Below the pieces are notes generated by a model. That model ran no database searches. It saw only the letters and a list, made by a program, of their open reading frames with translations, and was not told the origin of the DNA. Below are positions 7,153-13,836 of a DNA stretch of 14,112 bases, piece by piece; within the stretch, counting starts at the first letter, position 1; each line of letters opens with the position of its first letter. Source of the stretch: Caryophanales bacterium. Its GTDB lineage: Bacteria > Bacillota_I > Bacilli_A > RFN20 > CAG-826. The stretch covers positions 1 through 14,112 of the forward strand of contig JAQYER010000082.1 in assembly GCA_028723545.1 (NCBI GenBank), read 5' to 3'. The position numbers were made by a program, and so were the translations under genes.

Positions 7153-8538
7153 TTATTCTTTATCCTTATCATCGTCATCGTCATCATTAACGAAATTTTG
7201 TGCTTCATTCATAATCGCTGCTCTAATCGCGTCAATACGAGCTTGTTCAGCGGCTTTCGCATCAGCTTCAGCTTGCTCTTTCGCAGCAATACGAGCTTCT
7301 TTTAAATTACGATTAACTTCCATTGTATCTTTAAGATATTGTTTAGATTCTTTCGCACGACGTTTAATTAAATCATCAACAGCTTTAGTTTCTTCTTTCT
7401 TCTTCTTATTTTCAGCATATTCATCTTTATTATATTCAGCTTGTTGCTTAGTTGGATATGGATTAAGAGGTTTAGGTGTTTCTTTCGCTTTGCGATATTC
7501 ATCATCGATACGAATGAATTTAACTGGTCCATTAATATAATGCCAGAAAGTATACATATCTTCATCGAGTGTTTTCATAATACGTGAAGAATATGATTTT
7601 TCGTTTTTCTTGACTGGTTCTTCTTGAGGATCTCTTCCTTTAAGCGCTAAAAAGGAAGCAACCATTGCTTTATTGACATCGATTTGTTCTTCTTCATTAA
7701 AATCTTGGAATTCTTCATTAACTTTTACATCAATACCCGTTTTTGTGTATCTTTCAATAAAACACCATAATCCATAACATGCACGATATAATGGGTTTTT
7801 ACGAATAATATTTGTTTGTAAAATTGGGTTACGAACATTCTTTTCCCCTTTAAACATTGCCATAAATCGTGATCCAGTAAAGAATTTTAACGCGTCGCGG
7901 ATACGGTCAATACGAGAAATGAATTCATCATGTTTGTTATTAAAGTCATCATTAGTTGGATGAGAAACAGTAACTTTAGTTTCTATTTCAACATTTTCCC
8001 CGTTGATAACTGCGTTTGTTTTGTAATATAAAATTTGAGAATCCGCCATCGGATTGAATTGAGTTAAATATTGATAACGTTGGTTAACAAATATTACTAA
8101 TCTTCTAATTAAAGAAGCGACAAATCTATTTTCATATGTTTGATAGAAGTCTTCAGAATAAATATTTAAGATTTTAGAAGGAATAACATCTCCATTATCT
8201 TTAACTTCTTTCACGTATTCAGTGTGCATTGATAAATGGATAACTGATTCTTTAGTGGTCTTTTTCGCTTTTTCAACTGGAACAACTTCGCTTTCAGTTG
8301 ATAAAGTACGACGTGGATTCATGACGATTTCTTCTAACGATGGAAGAGTGTCTTCAATGGCTTGAATCCAAGAATTATCCATTTGAGCAGTTTCTAAACG
8401 GTCATAACGTAAATACGCGTTACGCCCGCGCGAAAAAGAATCAAGGATGTTTTTACCATCTGATTCGTTAAAAATAGGATCAATTTTTGATACGTATTTC
8501 TTTTGTAATCTTTTATATTTTGAATCTGCTTTAACCAT
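7153..8538 (-). CDS. Cytosolic partner of the AAA+ protein (DUF2357-like, McrC position)
   Basis: 461 aa, soluble, no signal or membrane segment. The region around YENRFVASLIRRL (135-147) resembles the E-N-R-F-V segment I associate with DUF2357-type proteins encoded beside McrB-like ATPases, and the gene follows the ATPase at 5 bases, as mcrC follows mcrB. I could not see a PD-(D/E)xK nuclease motif. The C-terminal third (about 365-445) is a highly charged Lys/Glu/Ala-rich predicted coiled coil, and the protein ends in an acidic NDDDDDDKDKE tail. Likely role: adaptor or regulator of the ATPase. It may hold the machine at the membrane or bind a partner through the coiled coil. Only a weak ribosome site is present, so translation is probably coupled to the ATPase gene. 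Family assignment tentative. Confidence 0.6.
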   Translation of the reverse strand: MVKADSKYKRLQKKYVSKIDPIFNESDGKNILDSFSRGRNAYLRYDRLETAQMDNSWIQAIEDTLPSLEEIVMNPRRTLSTESEVVPVEKAKKTTKESVIHLSMHTEYVKEVKDNGDVIPSKILNIYSEDFYQTYENRFVASLIRRLVIFVNQRYQYLTQFNPMADSQILYYKTNAVINGENVEIETKVTVSHPTNDDFNNKHDEFISRIDRIRDALKFFTGSRFMAMFKGEKNVRNPILQTNIIRKNPLYRACYGLWCFIERYTKTGIDVKVNEEFQDFNEEEQIDVNKAMVASFLALKGRDPQEEPVKKNEKSYSSRIMKTLDEDMYTFWHYINGPVKFIRIDDEYRKAKETPKPLNPYPTKQQAEYNKDEYAENKKKKEETKAVDDLIKRRAKESKQYLKDTMEVNRNLKEARIAAKEQAEADAKAAEQARIDAIRAAIMNEAQNFVNDDDDDDKDKE

Positions 8539-8543
8539 AAAAA

Positions 8544-10088
8544 TTAATTCATCTTAAGTAAGTTATCAATAAATTTATTGGCCATTGGGAATGTTCCTTT
8601 GCCAAATAATTTTTCAAGCATTCTTTGTAATTCGGTTAATTCGTTCTTTAAGAAAGCAATATTTAATGATTCAAATTTCTTTAAAATCTTATTAGTAAAG
8701 ATAAAATCAAAACCATCTAATTCATCTCCACCACACGCGACATAGATTGGCACGAATTGACGGAGTTGTTTCATAATACGGTTACCGAAGGCAAGACGGA
8801 ATTTCTTAATAACAAATGTATCTAATTCTTCGAACTTCTTTAAATTGACATTATCATCTTCAATTTTATGTTCTTCAAGAGCTTCTTGATAAAGTCTTGA
8901 AAGTTGTGAATATGGTACTTCAACTGCTTCTTGGTATTCTGATTCAAATGGAATACCTTTGTTATCAAAGAATAATGAAATAGCACGGTCATAAACTTTA
9001 TCAGAAATAGTGAATGTAGAGTCATCGTTGTTCGCTGTTCCAAAGAACACAACATTTTGAGGAACTTTAATTTTTCCATTGTTGAATAATTTTGGATCGT
9101 AAGCATCGATATTACCGATTAATTCAATATTCCAGTTATCTGGATCTGGGTTTTCCATAACAGATAAGAATTCAGCGAAATAATATTCAACTCTCGCTAA
9201 GTTCATTTCATCGAGAACGATAAGATTGGTATCTTTGCGATATAAAGAAGTATATAAAGCTTCTAAGAATTCAGTTGCATTAAACTTTTTGGTAAATTCG
9301 TTATAATAACCTAATAATTCAGAACGGTCTTTCCAGTTAGGTTGAACAGGACAAATCTTTGCATCATGTTTAAAGAATCTTCCAAGTTCAAGAGGCATAG
9401 AAGTTTTACCAGTACCAGAAATACCTTCAAGAATAATTAATTTTGCTGCACCCATGCCAGCGAACATTTGGCGAATGGTTGTAATAGTATAATAAATACC
9501 ATGTTGACTAGCAGCGTAATTTCTAAATTGTTCGCATAATAATTCAAGAGTTAAACCTTCTACTTCAGGGACATTTACATCTTTTGTCGCATATATATTA
9601 TCAACGTGGACTAAACGTGGGAAACGTGAAGCGCTTTCAGAAATGATTTCATTAGTAGATTCTCCTTCAGGAGCGTTTTCATCAACGGTCGGTAATTTTT
9701 TACCCGCTAAAGATTGAAGTTGTAATCCTAAAATCTTTTCTTTTTCTCTAGATAAATCGTAAAGTTCAATATTTAATCTAGCAACTTGACGTTTTAATTC
9801 GTCTTTGTCGACTTCTGTTTTTGCGAATTTAACATAACGTTTAATAAGAATGAATAAGCCAAAACCTGCCGCTCCTAAAGCAGCGATAATTAAAAGGAGG
9901 AATAAAATATACATTAACCAACCACCGAAGCCAAAATCCGCTCGATAAGTATCAAATACTTGTTGGTAATTATCAAAATTGGTTTTTAAATCAGTCCATG
10001 GTGAAACAATACCTTTATAAAAGAATTGTCCTAAATCCGAAAAGAACTGTTTTAACATTTCCCATAAATATGCAAAATATGCTTTCAT
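8544..10088 (-). CDS. Membrane-tethered McrB-type AAA+ ATPase (AAA_5)
   Basis: 514 aa. A membrane helix at about 57-83 is followed by a short coiled coil (about 92-125), a linker, and one AAA+ module from about 180. Walker A is GISGTGKTS (222-230); VQPNWKDRSELLGYYN (248-263) and the Walker B segment NLIVLDEMNLARVEYYF (288-304) are hallmarks of the McrB/AAA_5 (dynein-related) group. Sensor 1 is FGTANND (349-355), and DKVYDRA (363-369) carries the likely arginine finger R368. McrB itself is a soluble GTPase of modification-dependent restriction; this protein lacks a DNA-recognition domain at its N-terminus and has a membrane anchor instead. It is translated from an excellent AAGGAGG site at spacing 7. 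Position between secreted proteins and their signal peptidase suggests energising assembly or quality control of the surface proteins. ATPase identity sure; role inferred. Confidence 0.88.
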   Translation of the reverse strand: MKAYFAYLWEMLKQFFSDLGQFFYKGIVSPWTDLKTNFDNYQQVFDTYRADFGFGGWLMYILFLLLIIAALGAAGFGLFILIKRYVKFAKTEVDKDELKRQVARLNIELYDLSREKEKILGLQLQSLAGKKLPTVDENAPEGESTNEIISESASRFPRLVHVDNIYATKDVNVPEVEGLTLELLCEQFRNYAASQHGIYYTITTIRQMFAGMGAAKLIILEGISGTGKTSMPLELGRFFKHDAKICPVQPNWKDRSELLGYYNEFTKKFNATEFLEALYTSLYRKDTNLIVLDEMNLARVEYYFAEFLSVMENPDPDNWNIELIGNIDAYDPKLFNNGKIKVPQNVVFFGTANNDDSTFTISDKVYDRAISLFFDNKGIPFESEYQEAVEVPYSQLSRLYQEALEEHKIEDDNVNLKKFEELDTFVIKKFRLAFGNRIMKQLRQFVPIYVACGGDELDGFDFIFTNKILKKFESLNIAFLKNELTELQRMLEKLFGKGTFPMANKFIDNLLKMN

Positions 10089-10103
10089 AATGCGCCTCCT
10101 TTT

Positions 10104-11156
10104 TTAGGCTCTTGAGTTTGCGATCATAAATGAAATATTAATGGTAAAGTACGCAAACATCGTAATATTAGTGTTATCAAGATCCCATCCTTCTAAATAA
10201 AATGAAATATATAATTTTCTTGGTTCATTTTCGTAAAGCGGGATATAAACACTATTCTCTGCTTCTTCGACAGCAATTGAATTTTCTTTAGCAACTTCCA
10301 TTCCGTTTTCAATTGATTTATCTAAATTAAATCGATATACATTAGAATGTGATTTGGCATTAAAGATTGAATATTCTCCTTCAACTGGTGTTTCATATTG
10401 AGTCGGATCATCATATATCACTTTATCTTCATTTTTGATATCGCCATATACGGCTTCATAATCACCATATGTATCATAATAATGGCTTTCATCATTATCT
10501 AATCTTCCACCAAATAAAGTATTACGATCTTTATATGGTTCAATTATATAATAAGCATAATCTTTTAATAATGATGAATTACCGCTATTAAGAACAAGGA
10601 TTGACATACGAAGAGACTTTTCAATTGAATTCAAGTTATCTAGAATTTGTCTTTCCGTCAAATCAGGGTATTTATATAATAAATCATTATCTTTAATTGA
10701 TTGACGGTTTTTTTCTTCATTGGCTGCGAAATAAGTATGTTCTTTATCAATCGTTAAATAAATATCACTATCAGCTCTTAAATAGATTGGCTTAGAGAAA
10801 AATCCATTGGTCGCTATTGTCGCATCACTTTCTTTGTTAACAAATTGAGTATTCGCGGTTTTATATCCACTTCTAAATTCTGGTTTTTCTTTTTTAGAAT
10901 TTAACCAAGTATATGAATACATTGATGAGACAGGACGAAGATTTTCAATATTTTCTAAATCCCCTTCACCAATTGAAGTACCCCAGTTAACATTATCAGT
11001 CGATATTTCAATATTCTTATCGGATAATCCGATTTGAATGTTGTTATATTCAAGATAAGTCGCTCCGGAAAAGAAGGCGACTGTCATCCCAATATTAGCA
11101 ACTAACAAAGCAACACATAAAATTAAAATTGAAGCGATGAATTTTTTCATAATCAT
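10104..11156 (-). CDS. Secreted TasA/SipW-type matrix-like protein, second of the pair
   Basis: 350 aa. Hydrophobic signal segment at about 5-28 followed by TVAFFSG (25-31), which resembles the SipW-type cleavage region in TasA and camelysin (T-x-A-aromatic-aromatic). The start ATG overlaps the previous stop (TAATG); an ATG two codons on (11150, MKKF) fits the GGAT site better. The mature part is rich in Asp, Glu, Asn and Tyr and lacks Cys apart from the signal segment, typical of extracellular proteins of low-GC bacteria. The C-terminal strand region contains YLEGWDLDN (320-328) followed by an alternating hydrophobic stretch, as in its three relatives here. Likely exported by Sec, cut by the operon's SipW-like peptidase and assembled into a surface or matrix structure. 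It is too divergent to call TasA itself. Confidence 0.7.
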   Translation of the reverse strand: MIMKKFIASILILCVALLVANIGMTVAFFSGATYLEYNNIQIGLSDKNIEISTDNVNWGTSIGEGDLENIENLRPVSSMYSYTWLNSKKEKPEFRSGYKTANTQFVNKESDATIATNGFFSKPIYLRADSDIYLTIDKEHTYFAANEEKNRQSIKDNDLLYKYPDLTERQILDNLNSIEKSLRMSILVLNSGNSSLLKDYAYYIIEPYKDRNTLFGGRLDNDESHYYDTYGDYEAVYGDIKNEDKVIYDDPTQYETPVEGEYSIFNAKSHSNVYRFNLDKSIENGMEVAKENSIAVEEAENSVYIPLYENEPRKLYISFYLEGWDLDNTNITMFAYFTINISFMIANSRA

Positions 11157-12238
11157 TAATCCATTTCAAAAGATAAATCCATGGAAAATTCATGTCCTAA
11201 TTCAGTATTAATGACTGAAGTATCCCATCCCTCTAAAAATATTATCATATTTAAATAGGCATAATTATGAACTCCTCCAGTTGTCGCTAAAGCGTAACGG
11301 TGGTTCATAAAATTAGACATTCCTTCAAATTCCGCTTTTTCAGGTTCAGTTTTTTCCCAATCTATTTGGTAAGTGCCTTTTTTGTAATTAGATGTAAAAG
11401 TGTCGATATTTTCTCTTATTACTCCACCATAGTCTTCTTCTAAAGGAGTGGTTACATATTCATAAGTACCACCAACAAATTCACCATAAGGGAATTCATA
11501 TTCTTTATCAGTATCTGGATCGGTCCAATAGTCATAATAACCATTAATATCTAAATCAAGAACACCACCGACATAATCAAATCCATCATAACGTTCATTA
11601 GGATTAATTAAATGTCCATTGGATTTTGTTTCAGAATAAGCAAATATACGAACAGCGTCAGAAATCTTTTCTCTTGATGTAATATCACATTGAGTGAAAT
11701 AAATATTTCTTCCTTCTTCGTATGTTCCTGGTCGATCTTCTTTTTCTAAGCGGAAAGCAAGTGGAAGAGTAACATATTCATCTTTTTTAGCATAGCTAGT
11801 TTTTGAATTAACATTTGGGTCATAAATATAATTACTGCCATGTAATGGAGTGGAATATAAAGTGAAATTAGTTCCATCTCCATGGAATTTACCACTAGTC
11901 ATCGCCGCAACACGATTAGTTGCGGAGCCATTAGCTTCGATAACATGATTAATTCTATCTGCGGTTAATCCAGACATTGACCAATAAATATATTTTCCCT
12001 TAACTGATGTATCTTCAATAAAATGGTAATCTTCGTAATCTTCAATACGAACATCAGAAACAACACCAATTTGTAAAGAACCAGCATCAGCAACCGAAGC
12101 ACCTTCAAAAGTTAATCCAGTACGAGTTGAATAAGTATACCACGCGAAAGTGCCGCTTATTGATGCGGCTAAACAAAGCGAGGTCATACCATATAACCCA
12201 AAAATAATGTAATGAGTCTTATTCTTCTTTTGCTTCAT
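11156..12238 (-). CDS. Secreted TasA/SipW-type matrix-like protein, first of the pair
   Basis: 360 aa with a textbook SipW-class N-terminus: basic MKQKKNK, hydrophobic core about 11-30, then GTFAWYTYSTR (29-39) where the A-W-Y pattern replaces an ordinary A-x-A site. LPLAFRLEK (158-166) and SDAVRIFAYSE (193-203) look like the beta strands common in SipW-dependent proteins. The C-terminus carries FLEGWDTS (334-341) and ends in an alternating hydrophobic strand. Only two Cys, one of them in the signal segment. It overlaps the preceding gene by 20 bases and has only a poor ribosome site, so translation is probably coupled. Expected substrate of the SipW-like peptidase encoded four genes downstream. 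Role as structural surface or biofilm protein is inferred from class and context. Confidence 0.75.
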   Translation of the reverse strand: MKQKKNKTHYIIFGLYGMTSLCLAASISGTFAWYTYSTRTGLTFEGASVADAGSLQIGVVSDVRIEDYEDYHFIEDTSVKGKYIYWSMSGLTADRINHVIEANGSATNRVAAMTSGKFHGDGTNFTLYSTPLHGSNYIYDPNVNSKTSYAKKDEYVTLPLAFRLEKEDRPGTYEEGRNIYFTQCDITSREKISDAVRIFAYSETKSNGHLINPNERYDGFDYVGGVLDLDINGYYDYWTDPDTDKEYEFPYGEFVGGTYEYVTTPLEEDYGGVIRENIDTFTSNYKKGTYQIDWEKTEPEKAEFEGMSNFMNHRYALATTGGVHNYAYLNMIIFLEGWDTSVINTELGHEFSMDLSFEMD

Positions 12239-13019
12239 AAGAGGAAATACTAACTCCTAAATTGAGTTTACTTTCAAGTGGAGCTTCACCGATACATTCC
12301 GGATCATTTCCTTCGATCCACACGATGAATGTATAGCGATACATTTCTTCTGGAGCAAGATTAGTGATTTTAGAATTTAAAACAACATATTGAGAAGCGA
12401 AAGGTTCAGCCCATCCAGAGCCTTCTTTTGAAATTTGTTCATTAAATGATTTATTACCTTCTTCATCAATGTGCCAGTTTCTACCGCTCACTTTCGCATA
12501 TGTTTTGTAATTGTGAGTTTGTTCTCCGTCACTAACAACTTTATTTTCATAAAAACGCACGCGCAAAACAGAGTCGAGTTCATAACCATCAGTTACCGAC
12601 CTTGTTACATTTGTAAAATTTAAAGAAAGATTATAGCCAGCATTAATATTTCCAACATTCTTAACATAGAAACAACATTGGAAAAATTTAGTAGAACCAT
12701 GAGCGGTTGAGGCATTGGCTTTATAATCAAAAGTTTCAGCATCCAATATATCTGAAGTGTATTGATCAATTAAGTCGTTTTCGTATTCAACGAATGGACT
12801 TACTTCACCAGCGTTCATATATGTTATTTGTTTATCTGAATTAACAGATTCACATAAAGACAATTTAGCGCCTTTATTATCTAAAGACACAACGAACGCG
12901 CCTGGGCGTTGCGCTAAAATAGAAACGATTGCAATAACCGTCGCTAAACAAGCTGTAACAGTACCTACCGCGGCAATGATTCTCTTGGCTGTTCTTTGGC
13001 GTACATATTTAATTTCCAT
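12219..13019 (-). CDS. Membrane-anchored or secreted SipW-type companion protein, first gene of operon
   Basis: 266 aa. A basic N-terminus and a hydrophobic segment at about 12-36 form a signal or anchor; the following QRPGAFVVSLDN lacks the clear A-aromatic-aromatic pattern of its two neighbours, so it may stay anchored. Four Cys outside or beside the helix (C56, C115, C116, C242) could form disulfides, unlike the next two proteins. A C-terminal WIEGNDPEC (234-242) links it to the other secreted proteins here. The placement ahead of the two matrix-like genes recalls tapA preceding sipW-tasA in Bacillus subtilis, where TapA anchors or nucleates the fibre; this analogy is inference, with no sequence identity claimed. 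The start lies downstream of the riboswitch leader with only a weak GGATG site 8 bases ahead, so translation may also be limiting. Confidence 0.68.
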   Translation of the reverse strand: MEIKYVRQRTAKRIIAAVGTVTACLATVIAIVSILAQRPGAFVVSLDNKGAKLSLCESVNSDKQITYMNAGEVSPFVEYENDLIDQYTSDILDAETFDYKANASTAHGSTKFFQCCFYVKNVGNINAGYNLSLNFTNVTRSVTDGYELDSVLRVRFYENKVVSDGEQTHNYKTYAKVSGRNWHIDEEGNKSFNEQISKEGSGWAEPFASQYVVLNSKITNLAPEEMYRYTFIVWIEGNDPECIGEAPLESKLNLGVSISSYEAKEE

Positions 13020-13049
13020 AGAAAAACATCCAAATAAAAGTATTTAAAT

Positions 13050-13136
13050 AAAAAAGTGTCCCGTAGAATTATCATCCAACGCCTGATTACCTATCGTCCA
13101 TGTGGACATCAGATTGATAATTCTTTTGGCAGCTGG
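13050..13136 (-). terminator. Riboswitch expression platform ending in a U-run (probable conditional terminator)
   Basis: Minus-strand leader after the aptamer. Four pairings can be drawn. (a) AGAATTATCA (13124-13115) with TGATAATTCT (13074-13065), 10 perfect bp, enclosing CTGAT/ATCAG (13112-13108 with 13087-13083) and GTCCA/TGGAC (13107-13103 with 13100-13096). (b) CCAGCTGCC of the aptamer's 3' edge (13136-13128) with GGCGTTGG (13083-13076), 8 bp with one bulge. (c) TGTCC (13108-13104) with GGACA (13061-13057), one base before six T (13055-13050). Pairings a, b and c exclude one another unless pseudoknotted, which is what a switch needs. I cannot decide from sequence which state the ligand favours. 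Confidence 0.55.
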
Positions 13137-13205
13137 CTATCTTATAGATAATTCATAAGACCCTATAGTTTTGCGTCACCATATCTCTATGATTTTGCTT
13201 TTGTC
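13128..13205 (-). promoter_or_regulatory. Cyclic di-GMP-I (GEMM-I) riboswitch aptamer
   Basis: The minus-strand RNA shows the GEMM-I order of elements: AGCAAAATC, then hairpin ATCATA-GAGA-TATGGT (13193-13178) with a GNRA tetraloop, then the near-invariant GACGCAAA junction (13177-13170), then the second arm with CTATAGGG (13168-13161, tetraloop-receptor-like) and TCTTAT paired to ATAAGA, then TAGCCAGCTGCC closing the core (13139-13128). Length of about 78 nt fits the class. It binds cyclic di-GMP in known members. It lies just downstream of a consensus promoter and about 110 bases before the first operon gene, and the operon encodes a cyclic di-GMP phosphodiesterase, which supports the call independently. 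Confidence 0.87.
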
Positions 13206-13211
13206 GTTGTA

Positions 13212-13240
13212 ATAATATCAATCGCTTTGTTTCTTGTCAA
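13212..13240 (-). promoter_or_regulatory. Sigma-A promoter of the riboswitch-controlled operon
   Basis: On the minus strand a perfect -35 TTGACA (13240-13235), a 17-base spacer and -10 TATTAT (13217-13212). Transcription would start near 13206-13204, directly ahead of the aptamer. With such a strong promoter, output is likely set mainly by the riboswitch. Confidence 0.9.
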
Positions 13241-13270
13241 CATTTCTTTATTTTAAGGTTTAATAAATTA

Positions 13271-13292
13271 AAAGCTCCAATCACGGAGCTTT
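13271..13292 (-). terminator. Intrinsic terminator after the 116-aa membrane protein gene
   Basis: AAAGCTCC (13292-13285 on the minus strand) pairs perfectly with GGAGCTTT (13278-13271) across a six-base loop, followed by a T/A-rich tail. It starts 6 bases past the stop codon and separates this gene from the riboswitch operon. The stem is near-symmetrical, so it could also stop plus-strand transcription. Confidence 0.85.
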
Positions 13293-13298
13293 AATTAA

Positions 13299-13649
13299 TT
13301 ATTGTTTATTTTGTTCTTGCATGTCCTTGAGAAGTTCTTTTCTAATCGCTTCTTTTTGGGCTTCACTTAGATCTTCAAGAACAACTGCTTTCTTACTTGC
13401 TTTCTTAACATATAAAGCAAGTAAACAGATGTTTAATATTAATAATGCAAATAAAGGAATTACACATGCGACTAAATAAACAGTTGGATTGCCTTGTAAA
13501 TATCCAATAAATTTAGTAGTATCTATTTCATTTTTTGATTCAGGCATTGTCGCTAACATGATAATACTTACAACAAACAAAAAGATTGTGACAGCTACAT
13601 CAACAGTAATTCCAGCGATAATTAAACCTTTTTTAAGATTTTTATTCAT
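13299..13649 (-). CDS. Small two-helix membrane protein with charged cytosolic tail
   Basis: 116 aa when started at 13649, where GGAGG lies 8 bases upstream; the in-frame ATG at 13664 overlaps that ribosome site and is unlikely. Two membrane helices at about 8-32 and 57-82 enclose a short loop facing outward (about 33-56); both ends are predicted cytosolic. The tail, LSEAQKEAIRKELLKDM (94-110), is an amphipathic charged helix that resembles the tail of the signal peptidase in the neighbouring operon (LSKDEKEALKKQMLDEI). I do not recognise the family. It has its own promoter and terminator but lies between secreted-protein genes, so a role in the same membrane process is possible and unproven. 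Confidence 0.75.
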   Translation of the reverse strand: MNKNLKKGLIIAGITVDVAVTIFLFVVSIIMLATMPESKNEIDTTKFIGYLQGNPTVYLVACVIPLFALLILNICLLALYVKKASKKAVVLEDLSEAQKEAIRKELLKDMQEQNKQ

Positions 13650-13672
13650 TAAAATATCCTCCATAGGGATTA

Positions 13673-13702
13673 CATATAATTATGATATAGCAATAAAGTC
13701 AA
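13673..13702 (-). promoter_or_regulatory. Candidate promoter for the 116-aa membrane protein gene
   Basis: Minus-strand TTGACT (13702-13697) as -35, an 18-base spacer, and TATATG (13678-13673) as -10. The -10 is imperfect (4 of 6). Position fits a short leader that still includes the GGAGG ribosome site at 13662-13658. Confidence 0.45.
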
Positions 13703-13780
13703 TAAAACAAACGATATTTTTTATTTTATAAAAGAGTGAGAATAGATATTTAATTATTGGATGTAACACAAAAGAAATTT

Positions 13781-13811
13781 AAAAAAAGACCCATCCTTTG
13801 ATGGATGGATC
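13781..13811 (-). terminator. Intrinsic terminator of the upstream secreted-protein gene
   Basis: On the minus strand GATCCATCC (13811-13803) pairs with GGATGGGTC (13796-13788), 9 bp with one wobble pair, six-base loop, followed by seven T (13787-13781). It lies 25 bases after the stop codon at 13837. Confidence 0.93.
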
Positions 13812-13836
13812 TTGAGTGATTAATAATGATTAGTGA

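Noticed and set aside
7368..7565. Minus-strand alternative frames inside the partner and ATPase genes (also 8840-9106) and at 13830-14066
   Set aside because: Lys/Leu-rich translations out of frame with strongly supported proteins; composition is as expected from shifted AT-rich sequence.
7153..10088. A conventional McrBC-type restriction (defence) system
   Set aside because: The ATPase has a membrane helix and no DNA-recognition domain, the partner shows no nuclease motif by eye, and the neighbours are secretion and signalling genes. Not excluded, but not the best reading.
13056..13108. A second aptamer closed by TGTCC/GGACA after the GEMM element
   Set aside because: The inner sequence fits no riboswitch class I know, and it is accounted for by alternative hairpins of the expression platform.
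13212..13240. GATTGATA (13225-13218) pairing with TATCAATC (13118-13111) as an extension of aptamer stem P1
   Set aside because: The 5' arm falls inside the promoter spacer upstream of the transcription start, so it would not be in the RNA.
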